A stretch of DNA of 64,000 bases from Flavivirga aquatica (lineage in GTDB: Bacteria > Bacteroidota > Bacteroidia > Flavobacteriales > Flavobacteriaceae). A program made the position numbers and the translations under genes. Each line of letters opens with the position of its first letter. Position 1 is the stretch's first letter. Below the pieces are notes generated by a model. The model had not been told where the DNA came from. It ran no database searches and worked only from the letters and a program-made list of their open reading frames with translations. Positions 8,113 to 16,308 of the stretch are shown here, one piece after another. The stretch is taken from contig NZ_MDJD01000048.1 in assembly GCF_001747085.1 (NCBI RefSeq), positions 62,001-126,000 on the forward strand. Reading direction: 5' to 3'.

Positions 8113-10350
8113 TTATTTTAATAATTCGTTATAATAAGATTCTTCGATGATATAGCTGTTATCTTCTTCTTCGATTAAAGCTTCACCATCTAGAAATTCA
8201 GCACAACTATCGTTGATACTGTCAATAAGTTGATTTTTAAACATGCCTTTTTCCATAGCTAATATTTCTATTTGACCCATGGAAACAGAAAAATCATTTT
8301 TTGCAATTTTAAACAATACTTCTTTCTGCATTTCTGAAAGAACTAAAGCTTGTATGAAAATTGAAGCATCTTTTTTTGTGTCGAATTCTTTTATGGTTGT
8401 TGTTTTTTCATTTTTTGTGTCGTAAACTTCGATATTGGATGTCGTTTCATCATTAATGAGATATTGATTTAATAGCTCCACCGTATCGCTATGCTTTGCT
8501 TCTACTTTTTTAATTGCTTGAATATCCAAAACGATTTTTTTACGTTTTGGTTCATAGATTTTGGTAATTTGATTTAAGGTTAATTTTATATCCTTATTAA
8601 GAATCAATTGACTAATGATTTCTCTAAAACTTGATAATTGCTCGTCTGTTTTAAAAAGTAATTTTTGTAATGTTTTATTAATAGGCTTGTTATCAATCTT
8701 TTTTGATTTCAGATCATAATATATATACTTGGCATAATATTGTAGTGCTACAATTTGATTCTGCTTTGCAATGGCTTTAGAAGCTTCATAAAAAATATGT
8801 TCTATATTCGGGTTTTTTTGATTGACTTTCTCCAAGTCTGTAATACCAAGTATAAATTCTTTTTGATTACCTTCTATTAGTTTGATTTTTAATTGATTGA
8901 AAAATGTTTTCCAACGATTTACATTTTGTGCATTTAGTTCTATTTGTGTTTGATGATCTGGAGATGAGATTTGTAATTTCATTTCTTCCATAATCTGTAC
9001 TAGAGCGATACCTATTTTGTCTTCAAAAGCAGTTTCGGCATATTGATAAGGAAATTCGGCAGAAATTTTTCGTTTGTGACCAAATAAATTCCTTACCTCA
9101 TTTTCGGCTTTTTTGAAGATATTTAGATATAAATTATTTTCAATCTCTGAGCTATAATAACCTAATTCATAAGAGCCCCATTGGTATTGACTTTCTTCCT
9201 TATAATGAAGTAACACTTGTTCTTTTAACAACTTAATTTCTTTGGCTAGTGTTGTATGGTTCTTTTTTAACTGTTTGGAAAGTTCTTTTAAAATTAATAG
9301 ATAATAGTTTATGGTAGCAATACAACATCCTTCAATCGATAAAAATACATTAGATGGGTTATAAAACTTATTAAGCCATGAGACCTGTTGCTTATTGAGA
9401 TCTAATTTTTCTTTATATAATCGTCCAAGTTTATAAGCATCAGGATCATAGTCTGAAAAACCATACTCATATTGATATCTATCATCCTGTAATTCAATTG
9501 CTTTTTCTAACGATTCGGGATCTCCTTTGTCTCGTAAAAGATTTCTTAAAGCGTCTAAAGCGTATGATTTTGTTTTAGGACAGCATTCTCCTAGTTGTTT
9601 AAATTGTTGTTCTAATAATTGGATATCATTATGTTTCTCATATTCTTTGAGTAAATCAAAGTATAATATAAAGGCATAATTGGTATTTCCGTCGATTGGA
9701 ATATTTTCACCTTTTAGAAAATGATCTTTAAATTTAAAATAGAATTTTTTTTGATCCTTATTGGCATAGTTTAAATCGTTGTAAGAATACACATATACGT
9801 GGCTCCAATATGGGATATCGTGGTTGTCTTGTTCTTTGTCTATAGTAATATTAAATAACGTTTCAGAAACTTCAATAATACTATTTTCTATACTGTTACT
9901 ATTATTATGCTTTGGATCAAGGAGTTTTTTTACGTCATTAACATTATATTTAACTTTTGACTTCATGCCAAAGCTAGCATTAATTTTTACGATTTTTTTA
10001 AAGCAATCTCGACAAACTCTCCCACCTTCTTTTAATTTGCCTCCTCCAAAACTAGGAGTACTCATAAAAGTTAGTTCTAGTCCACATCCTGAACAATTTA
10101 ATTTTGTTCCTGTTTTTATAGAGTTATATTTATTATTGAATTTTTCTTCGGACATGCATACAAATATTAAAGCATCTATAATTCCTATGAATATTGAAAA
10201 ACAGGTCCAAGACAATAAAAGATATAAAATACCAAGAAAAATTTGGTTTAGATAGAATCGGTGTATTCCAAAAATGCCTAGAAATAATGCTAATAAGGTA
10301 GTCGTAGTTTTGTTCTTCAATAGATTTTTGTTTTTAAAATTTTTAAACAA
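8113..10350 (-). CDS. sngA: TM2-zinc ribbon-TerB-domain protein, Shango SngA-type
   Basis: A 745-residue multidomain protein and first gene of the block. Residues 15-70 look like a TM2 domain (two hydrophobic helices around GIFGIHRFYLNQ). Two Cys pairs (C86/C89, C113/C116) form a zinc ribbon. The long helical remainder fits TerB-N, and the end (FIQALVLSEMQKEVLFKI onward, finishing EEDNSYIIEESYYNELL) fits TerB-C. TerB proteins are stress and defence signalling components, and a TerB protein is the first subunit of Shango. The start is TTG at 10350; the next in-frame Met would remove the TM2 domain, so the TTG start is preferred. A purine-rich GGAG lies about 17 nt upstream. Confidence 0.8.
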   Translation of the reverse strand: MFKNFKNKNLLKNKTTTTLLALFLGIFGIHRFYLNQIFLGILYLLLSWTCFSIFIGIIDALIFVCMSEEKFNNKYNSIKTGTKLNCSGCGLELTFMSTPSFGGGKLKEGGRVCRDCFKKIVKINASFGMKSKVKYNVNDVKKLLDPKHNNSNSIENSIIEVSETLFNITIDKEQDNHDIPYWSHVYVYSYNDLNYANKDQKKFYFKFKDHFLKGENIPIDGNTNYAFILYFDLLKEYEKHNDIQLLEQQFKQLGECCPKTKSYALDALRNLLRDKGDPESLEKAIELQDDRYQYEYGFSDYDPDAYKLGRLYKEKLDLNKQQVSWLNKFYNPSNVFLSIEGCCIATINYYLLILKELSKQLKKNHTTLAKEIKLLKEQVLLHYKEESQYQWGSYELGYYSSEIENNLYLNIFKKAENEVRNLFGHKRKISAEFPYQYAETAFEDKIGIALVQIMEEMKLQISSPDHQTQIELNAQNVNRWKTFFNQLKIKLIEGNQKEFILGITDLEKVNQKNPNIEHIFYEASKAIAKQNQIVALQYYAKYIYYDLKSKKIDNKPINKTLQKLLFKTDEQLSSFREIISQLILNKDIKLTLNQITKIYEPKRKKIVLDIQAIKKVEAKHSDTVELLNQYLINDETTSNIEVYDTKNEKTTTIKEFDTKKDASIFIQALVLSEMQKEVLFKIAKNDFSVSMGQIEILAMEKGMFKNQLIDSINDSCAEFLDGEALIEEEDNSYIIEESYYNELLK

Positions 10351-10942
10351 GACTAAATTAGTGTCTACTCCTTTAATCTCATTGTGGTAATCCGTAATTC
10401 AATATTGTTTATTGATGTAATACTTGATAAAAATATAAAAAATGAAAGAATAAACCTCTTTTATTAGTAGGGCATTATTTGTTTTTAACGGAGGTTTTTC
10501 AATCTTTGAAGATATGACTACTTTAATCAGATATATTGGTATTCAATGACGATAAACCTATATTTAATTCTTGTTAATAGGACTTTCAATAAATTAGGTT
10601 TTTAAGAGGCTCAAGTAGCAGAACCTTTTTGTTTTTTCATCTAATTTGAGATATAAAATTAAAGTGCCAGCTTCTTTTTTTTGAAAAGGGGACTTTATTT
10701 AGATATTGTTGAACTTCAAACCCAGAGGCTTATGTATTATAGGTTTTGTATAGAGGTTATTAGTGAGTTATTTATTAATGTATTTTGAAGAAGACAATAC
10801 AGTAGATCTGATAATAGATCTGTTTTTTTGATGATATATATTTACAAAGGACGGAGAAGAATATATTAGTGAATATGGTTTTAATTTTTGTTTTACAAGT
10901 TGCTTATAAAAAATGGCTCCCTGATGCCGCTAGTATGTGCTA

Positions 10943-10962
10943 CCGCTAGGATTTCCTAGTGG
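10943..10962. repeat. GC-rich hairpin (CCGCTAGG-ATTT-CCTAGTGG)
   Basis: An 8-bp stem (10943-10950 with 10955-10962, one G-T pair) around a 4-nt loop. The arm CCGCTAG also occurs at 10927-10933. The hairpin shares its stem sequence with the one at 11052-11074. Function unknown; it could be a REP-like extragenic element. Confidence 0.5.
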
Positions 10963-11051
10963 CGTACCGAGTAAGAAAAAAACAGAAAAGCTTTTAGAGA
11001 AATGTATGAGTTTTTCTATTTTTAGAAAGTTAATTTTTTAGTTACTTTACG

Positions 11052-11074
11052 CCACTAGTTTTGGGAACTAGCGG
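11052..11074. repeat. GC-rich hairpin downstream of fic
   Basis: A 9-bp stem (11052-11060 with 11066-11074, one A-C mismatch) containing ACTAGT/ACTAGC, related to the hairpin at 10943. It lies about 60 bp beyond the fic stop on the minus strand, where it might end transcription, but it lacks a clean T-run. Confidence 0.45.
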
Positions 11075-11134
11075 GGCGGGGATAACATCGATAATTACTA
11101 GCACCAACGTCATTTGCCTCGTAAAATAAATTCA

Positions 11135-12220
11135 CTAATTTTTTTCTAAAACAGCCATTAAACGATGGTTTAAGTATAATTTTTCTTTACCTACTTTTTC
11201 AGAAGTTAAAAAACCAGCATGTTCTAATTCCATGAGATAATTACCAACAGTTTTTGGAGTTCCTAGTCCCGCATCAATTAAAAATTGACGTTTTGTATAA
11301 GGCAATCTAAATAAGATTTCTATAAGTTCTTTAGAATACACTTTGGGTATTGTAGCTTTTACTTCATCAGCCATAATCTTCATAAGCGTTGTTACATCTT
11401 TTAGACGCTTTAAACCTTTATTTGCAGTAAACTCTATCATTTCAAGCATATAAACTACCCATGCTTCCCAATCTTCATTTTCTGTAACATTCCGTAATTT
11501 CACATAGTAATCTGCTTTATTTTTAATAATGTATTCACTCAAATAAATAGCAGGCGTATCTAAAAGGTTTTCAATCTTTAAATAAAGTAATAATAAAATA
11601 CGACCAGTTCTACCATTACCATCACTAAAGGGATGAATGGCTTCAAATTGATAATGCATTAATGCCATTTTAATCAGTGGATCAATAGTATCTTCTCCAT
11701 TAATAAAAGTTTCAAGATTGGCTAGTTTTTCTCGTATAGTGTCTTCTCCAGTTGGTGGTGTATAAATAGTATCTCCTTTTGCATTTTTAAGAGCAGTTCC
11801 TGGAGTTGTTCTTATACTTGCAGTATTCTTTTTTATGCTTTGTACGATGTCTACACATAAATTAGTAGTTATAAAAGGACGTTTTTCAATGTCGCGTAAA
11901 CCATCCCAAAGTGCTTCTTTATAGCTTATAACCTCTTTAGTTGCAGGATTATCAAACTTTTTATCAGCGACTATAGTTTTATACAAATCATCATTAGTAG
12001 TAATAATATTTTCTATTTCAGAACTAGCTTTAGCCTCTTGTAAGTGTATGGTATCTAAAAACAATGTAGGATTCGGCAAATTGGTAAGCATCCCATTAAG
12101 TTGAGCCAAAGCTCTACTCGCATCAATAGTTTTGCGTAATACTTTTGTAGTTTCTAGATCCTTCTTTGGTGGTAATGGAGGTAAATTATTATACGGTATG
12201 GTTCTGTTAAATTTGGTCAT
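11135..12220 (-). CDS. fic: Fic-domain protein adenylyltransferase with C-terminal winged helix
   Basis: A 361-residue Fic protein that transfers AMP (or a related nucleotide moiety) from a nucleotide to a hydroxyl side chain of a target protein. The full catalytic motif HPFSDGNGRTGR is at 196-207. The N-terminal Fic_N region has the self-inhibitory motif S66xxxE70-N71 (SEIEN), typical of class II enzymes with an intramolecular antitoxin helix. The last roughly 70 residues (LPYTKRQFLIDAGLGTPKTV onward) look like a winged helix that could bind DNA. The ATG at 12220 follows a region with three copies of an operator-like motif, which suggests autoregulation. The gene stands alone; no separate antitoxin gene is seen. 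Confidence 0.9.
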   Translation of the reverse strand: MTKFNRTIPYNNLPPLPPKKDLETTKVLRKTIDASRALAQLNGMLTNLPNPTLFLDTIHLQEAKASSEIENIITTNDDLYKTIVADKKFDNPATKEVISYKEALWDGLRDIEKRPFITTNLCVDIVQSIKKNTASIRTTPGTALKNAKGDTIYTPPTGEDTIREKLANLETFINGEDTIDPLIKMALMHYQFEAIHPFSDGNGRTGRILLLLYLKIENLLDTPAIYLSEYIIKNKADYYVKLRNVTENEDWEAWVVYMLEMIEFTANKGLKRLKDVTTLMKIMADEVKATIPKVYSKELIEILFRLPYTKRQFLIDAGLGTPKTVGNYLMELEHAGFLTSEKVGKEKLYLNHRLMAVLEKN

Positions 12221-12251
12221 TTTTCAAGAGTAATGATTACATCTATAAATT

Positions 12252-12318
12252 AAACGAGAGTAAATATAGTAAAATATTACACTCGTTCAAGTTATAAGGG
12301 TAGATATTACCCTCGTTT
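12252..12318. promoter_or_regulatory. Putative operator upstream of fic: three copies of TATTACnCTCGTT
   Basis: Copies lie at 12275-12288 and 12305-12318 (plus orientation, starts 30 bp apart) and at 12252-12266 (inverted). The inner sequence AGGGTA-gatat-TACCCT is itself an inverted repeat. The spacing of about three helical turns and the position 30-100 bp before the fic start suggest a binding site, perhaps for the winged helix of the Fic protein. Binding is inferred. Confidence 0.5.
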
Positions 12319-12419
12319 CAATAGTATCTGAGTTATAGTGTTAAAAAGGAAAGAGAAAACAAAAATGAGACTGTCTTTTTTTAGAATGCTAACTATATGT
12401 ATAGAGCATAATAGTTCAA

Positions 12420-14159
12420 TCACGAATTTTCAATATCAATTAAATACGTAATAATTTCTTGCTTAGGCTTTAGTTCAAGCTTTTTACGAAGGCGATATCG
12501 TGCTGTTTTTACACTTTCTGGAGAGATTCCTAAAATATTAGCAGTTTCTTTAATATTAAGATTTAGTCGGGTTAAGGAGCAGATTTTGAGATCATTATTT
12601 TTTAAATCAGGATGCTTTGCTATAAGTTTTGAATAGAAATTGGTATGAACTTTTTCAAAAATCATTTTAAAGTCTTCCCAATCCTTATCTGTAGAAAGGT
12701 TTCGTTTAATAATCTCAATGGTTTCATTTATAAGGAGATCTCTTTCTTCTGCATGGACATTTTTAATTGAGGTTAGCTTTTCTAGTAATTGTTGCGAAAT
12801 TTCATTTTTTTTCACAAAATTAAGAGCATAAGAAGTGAGTTCTTTGTTTTTGAAATTTAATTGACGTTTTAATTGTTTTTGCTTTAGTTGTGAATTTTCT
12901 AAAGCTTTTTTTGATAGGGCATTGTTGGAAATTAGTAACTGTTGATCTTTTTGTAATAATTCTTTATCTTTTTTAAAAGATTTAAAGACAATATAAATAA
13001 TAAGAAGTATGATAATTATTCCTATAATAAGTATGTAATTAATTAGTTTATCAATTTTTTCTTTTGTTTTAAGTAGTTGCACTTCTTTTTCTTTTTTTTG
13101 AAGCTGGTTCTCAAACTCGAGATAGGCAATCTGTTTTGATTTTTCCATATTAAATATGGAATCTTTTAGTTTTATGTATAGGTCTGAAAATACCAATGCT
13201 TTTTCAGGCTCATTTTGTTGTTTTCTTAATTCTTTTAATTCTTTATAAGCGGCTAATTCTTGTTTTTTTAAGTGATTGTTTTTTGCTTTTTTTAATCCTT
13301 TATTTAAGTTCTTCTCTGCCAATTCTAAATCATTATCAAGCCTTTGTATTTTTCCTAATAAAATATAATTACTTGTTAAGCCATCAATATCTAATATTTG
13401 TTCCCCTAGTAGCATAGACCTATGGATATGATAATAGGCCTGAGTTCTTTGGTTTTTCTTAATATAAAGTAATCCAAGACGGTTGTGTGCTTCTGCAATT
13501 CCATACATAAAGTTGTTTTTTGTATGGATTTCCAAAGCATTATTTAGATATTTTTTTGCTTCCTCGATTCTATCTTGATTTATAAAAATAGTACCCATTT
13601 TTGTAAAAGTGGTAGCTACTCTGCCCGTAAGTTCTAGAGACATAAATTTTTGGACAGCCTTATTGTAATAATTAAGAGATTTATCATACTGCTCTAAATC
13701 TGCGTAAACCATACCGATGTTAAGAATCGTATTGGTTACACCCTCGGTGTCTTTAATTTTTTTATAGGTATTTTGAGATGCTATTAAATACTGTAATGCT
13801 TCATCTTGATGCCCTTGTGCCCAAAAAGCTACACCAATGACCCTATTTGCAAAGGCAATTCCTTTTTCATAATTAAGTTTTTTTGATAATTTGAGTGCTC
13901 TTTTTCCGTATAATATAGACTGGTTTGGGTTAACAATCCAATATTCGTATCCTGTTTCATTAAGTAGATCAACTTTTAATATATCATCCTTATCATGATG
14001 TGTCAATTGTTTTTTTAAACTATCTATTTCTTTGTCAGTTGAAGCAAATGAATAATGAACGCATGATAAAATTACTATATAGATAAGACATGTAAAATTG
14101 TCTTTATTGAATTTAATAGGTAACATCCAAAAGATTTTAAATTTTCTCAAGACAGTCAT
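12420..14159 (-). CDS. TPR-repeat membrane regulator with C-terminal LuxR-type HTH
   Basis: A signal-transduction protein of a Bacteroidota type: a signal peptide or N-terminal membrane segment (IYIVILSCVHYSFAS), about six tetratricopeptide repeats, a transmembrane helix (YILIIGIIIILLIIYIVF), a coiled coil, and a C-terminal helix-turn-helix (ICSLTRLNLNIKETANILGISPESV, then RYRLRKKLEL). Periplasmic TPRs probably sense a partner and the cytoplasmic HTH binds DNA. The frame is open to a TTG at 14210, but ATG at 14159 (MTVLRKF) is a better start; ATG at 14126 is also possible. Its target is unknown; the divergent YceI/DUF5777 pair is the nearest candidate. Confidence 0.8.
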   Translation of the reverse strand: MTVLRKFKIFWMLPIKFNKDNFTCLIYIVILSCVHYSFASTDKEIDSLKKQLTHHDKDDILKVDLLNETGYEYWIVNPNQSILYGKRALKLSKKLNYEKGIAFANRVIGVAFWAQGHQDEALQYLIASQNTYKKIKDTEGVTNTILNIGMVYADLEQYDKSLNYYNKAVQKFMSLELTGRVATTFTKMGTIFINQDRIEEAKKYLNNALEIHTKNNFMYGIAEAHNRLGLLYIKKNQRTQAYYHIHRSMLLGEQILDIDGLTSNYILLGKIQRLDNDLELAEKNLNKGLKKAKNNHLKKQELAAYKELKELRKQQNEPEKALVFSDLYIKLKDSIFNMEKSKQIAYLEFENQLQKKEKEVQLLKTKEKIDKLINYILIIGIIIILLIIYIVFKSFKKDKELLQKDQQLLISNNALSKKALENSQLKQKQLKRQLNFKNKELTSYALNFVKKNEISQQLLEKLTSIKNVHAEERDLLINETIEIIKRNLSTDKDWEDFKMIFEKVHTNFYSKLIAKHPDLKNNDLKICSLTRLNLNIKETANILGISPESVKTARYRLRKKLELKPKQEIITYLIDIENS

Positions 14160-14601
14160 ATTGGTTTTTATAAGGCTGAATTGGGTAAGATTAATTATTA
14201 ATAATAGCAAGAGAACAAATTTAGGTAATCATTTTTAATACTAATTTTATAAAGCATATTAAATCAATAGGTATGCTTTGCTAAAGTCTATATTAAGAGG
14301 TGTTTTCTTTTTTTTGTCTACCTATTGTCTATCGATAAAATGTAATTGTTTACCTTTTGTTCACCTGATAAAGGAGGAGCATTACCTTATGTATACGTAT
14401 GTTTTCTCTGTTTGGATAAGTTTGGTTTAAATTCGCACTTTTTATGAAAGTTATATGTTACTTGTTATTAATTGCAATATTATAGTTAAAAGAGTATTAT
14501 AGAGATAATGAGATTTACATTTAAGAAAAACAACGTATTAACAAACTAATAAAATAAGGAAGGCACAATAAACTAAAAACGTGTTCTTGTTTAGCTTATA
14601 C
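14160..14601. other. Divergent intergenic region between the TPR regulator and YceI
   Basis: No gene is seen. It carries a 9-bp inverted repeat, CAATAGGTA at 14265-14273 and TACCTATTG at 14319-14327, with a 45-bp spacer, which may be an operator. A GGAAGG purine stretch lies near 14560. Promoters for both divergent genes should be here, but none can be assigned confidently. Confidence 0.45.
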
Positions 14602-15159
14602 ATGATGAATAAACTAATAATACCATTAGTCTATTTGATAGCAACACTCATTAATAATGATACAGGGTTACCAAATAAATATATTACCAGCCAAGGGCAA
14701 GTTACCTTTTTTTCTTATACTAGTGTAGAAAATATAGAAGCTAAAAATAACCAAGTGTTAAGTGTTATTGATTTTTCTAATAATGAAATTGCAATTAGTA
14801 TGCTTATGAATGCTTTTGTTTTTAAAAAAGCTTTAATGCAGGAACATTTTAATGAAAGTTATATAGAGTCTGATTTATATCCTAAAGCTACTTTTGAAGG
14901 AACAATAGTTGATTTTGATGCAACTAATACAAGTGTTCAAACTAAAATGATAAAAGGGAAACTAACCATTAGAGAAATAACAAAAGAGATAGAAATTAAA
15001 GTTAAAATAGAACATATAGAAAACACATATATTTTAAGTGGAGATTTTGAATTAACGGTTAAAGATTTTGAAATTAAAATTCCATCTATTTTAGCACCTA
15101 ATATTTCGAAAACAATCGCGGTACAATTTCAATTTAAATATCAACCTTATGACTCATAA
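14602..15159 (+). CDS. YceI-family protein (lipid/polyisoprenoid-binding type)
   Basis: An exported beta-barrel-fold (lipocalin-like) protein of about 185 residues. After a hydrophobic N-terminus the YceI features follow: GQVTFFSYTSVENIEAKN, a central FNESYIESDLYPKATFEG and the closing LTIREITKEIEIKV and FEIKIPS segments. Family members bind long-chain isoprenoids or quinone-like lipids in the periplasm. The frame extends to a GTG at 14581, but ATG at 14602 or 14605 gives a more typical signal peptide. It overlaps the next gene by 11 bp, indicating an operon. Confidence 0.82.
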   Translation: MMNKLIIPLVYLIATLINNDTGLPNKYITSQGQVTFFSYTSVENIEAKNNQVLSVIDFSNNEIAISMLMNAFVFKKALMQEHFNESYIESDLYPKATFEGTIVDFDATNTSVQTKMIKGKLTIREITKEIEIKVKIEHIENTYILSGDFELTVKDFEIKIPSILAPNISKTIAVQFQFKYQPYDS

Positions 15160-16042
15160 TAAGTACTTTCTTTTTTTCACTCTAATGTTTGCAGGAGGTT
15201 GTATAAAGGCACAGAGTTTATTAGATGAATTAAACAAATCCTATGATGGAGCTCCTGAATATGAAATAGCAATATTTAAATCGTCCAGAATTTCTATAGG
15301 ACATTCTACCGAAACTTTAAAAAAGGGCGTATTAGAAATAGGGGCAAGAAGTCGTTTTTGGAATATTCCAGACAAGGAAAGTCAAAGTTTTGTAGCAGAT
15401 AAGATGAATACGCGTTTTTCCTTGGAGTATGGGATCAATGATAGATTAACTTTTGGAACAGGTATTACTACTTTAGATGGTATATTCGATACTTTTTTGA
15501 AATATAAAATAGTTAGACAACAGAAAAAAGGATTTCCTTTTGGTATTACATTTTTCCAGAATGGCGCCTATCAAAGTAAAAAACCTTCTATTGGAGATAT
15601 ACATGCATCAGGTGCATTTGAAGATAAGTTAGCCTTTACCAGTCAACTTTTAGTATCTAAAAAAGTAACTCCTCAATTTTCTGTTCAGGTTTCACCTACT
15701 TTTATTCATAGAGCATCTTCGGTTTTTGAGGAAGACCCAAGTAATCATTTTGCATTAGGTATTGGAGGTCGATATAAAATTGGAGGTCATGTTTCGATTG
15801 TGTCAGAATATTACAATGTGTTTAACTCTATAAAATCTAGAGATACTTATAATGCTTTTTCTTTGGGAGTTAATTGGGAATTAAGCGATGTTATGCTACA
15901 ATTTCAAATGACTAATACAAGAAGTGTGGAGGAAAACGCTTTTATTACACAAACTTCAAATAACTTCAATACAAGAGATGGAAACTTTGTTTTTGGCTTT
16001 ACAGGTATTTTTGTACTTCATTTACATAATTGCTTAAAATAA
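15149..16042 (+). CDS. DUF5777-like outer-membrane beta-barrel protein
   Basis: A 297-residue exported protein: signal peptide (FFTLMFAGGCIKAQ), then a SRISIGHSTETLKKGVLEIGARSRF segment and alternating amphipathic strands (LTFGTGITTL, FGITFFQNG, FSVQVSPTFI, FALGIGGRYKI, VSIVSEYYNVF) ending in a hydrophobic strand, as expected for an outer-membrane barrel. This matches the DUF5777 family, usually found next to YceI proteins in Bacteroidota, often with cytochromes. No cytochrome gene is present. Exact role unknown. Confidence 0.75.
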   Translation: MTHNKYFLFFTLMFAGGCIKAQSLLDELNKSYDGAPEYEIAIFKSSRISIGHSTETLKKGVLEIGARSRFWNIPDKESQSFVADKMNTRFSLEYGINDRLTFGTGITTLDGIFDTFLKYKIVRQQKKGFPFGITFFQNGAYQSKKPSIGDIHASGAFEDKLAFTSQLLVSKKVTPQFSVQVSPTFIHRASSVFEEDPSNHFALGIGGRYKIGGHVSIVSEYYNVFNSIKSRDTYNAFSLGVNWELSDVMLQFQMTNTRSVEENAFITQTSNNFNTRDGNFVFGFTGIFVLHLHNCLK

Positions 16043-16141
16043 TTTTTATAGTCATAGTAAGTACTTTTTTTCTTTTAAATAATAGACGTTCTTAAATTAG
16101 AATAGGATTCTTGAATCCTTATATTAAATTACGGGTTTAAA

Positions 16142-16308
16142 CTTTTATAATTCCCATATATTAATTGAAAGTAACCAGCTATTGCTTGGTGTTATGTATA
16201 TGTAAAAAGTGTGGTTATTATTGTTTTATAATTATTTCGACAGTCTCATTTTGTTAAAATGAATTCAAAGATGTCGAGCAAGTTTAACAATTAAAACAAA
16301 ATAATATT
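16142..16308 (+). promoter_or_regulatory. Upstream region of the first LRR gene, duplicated before the second
   Basis: About 160 bp here is closely similar to 18951-19172, so it was copied with the gene. The best-conserved part contains GACAGTCTCATTTTGTTAAA with a 7-bp hairpin (TCATTTT-GTT-AAAATGA, 16246-16262), then a leader of about 45 nt with no Shine-Dalgarno sequence. TCATTTTG resembles the Bacteroidota -7 box TAnnTTTG and TTG lies about 22 bp upstream, so this is a tentative promoter. Confidence 0.5.

Larger units (their letters stand above)
10351..11134. other. 784-bp gene-free gap with hairpins
   Basis: No convincing ORF on either strand. It should hold the promoter of the sngA-gajB block at the left end, but no clear Bacteroidota promoter box was found. 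Towards the right it contains several copies of a CTAG-centred GC-rich motif, which stands out from the AT-rich surroundings and forms the hairpins listed separately. An AGATCT-spaced inverted repeat followed by seven T lies near 10803-10831 and resembles a plus-strand terminator, though no plus-strand gene precedes it. Confidence 0.6.
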
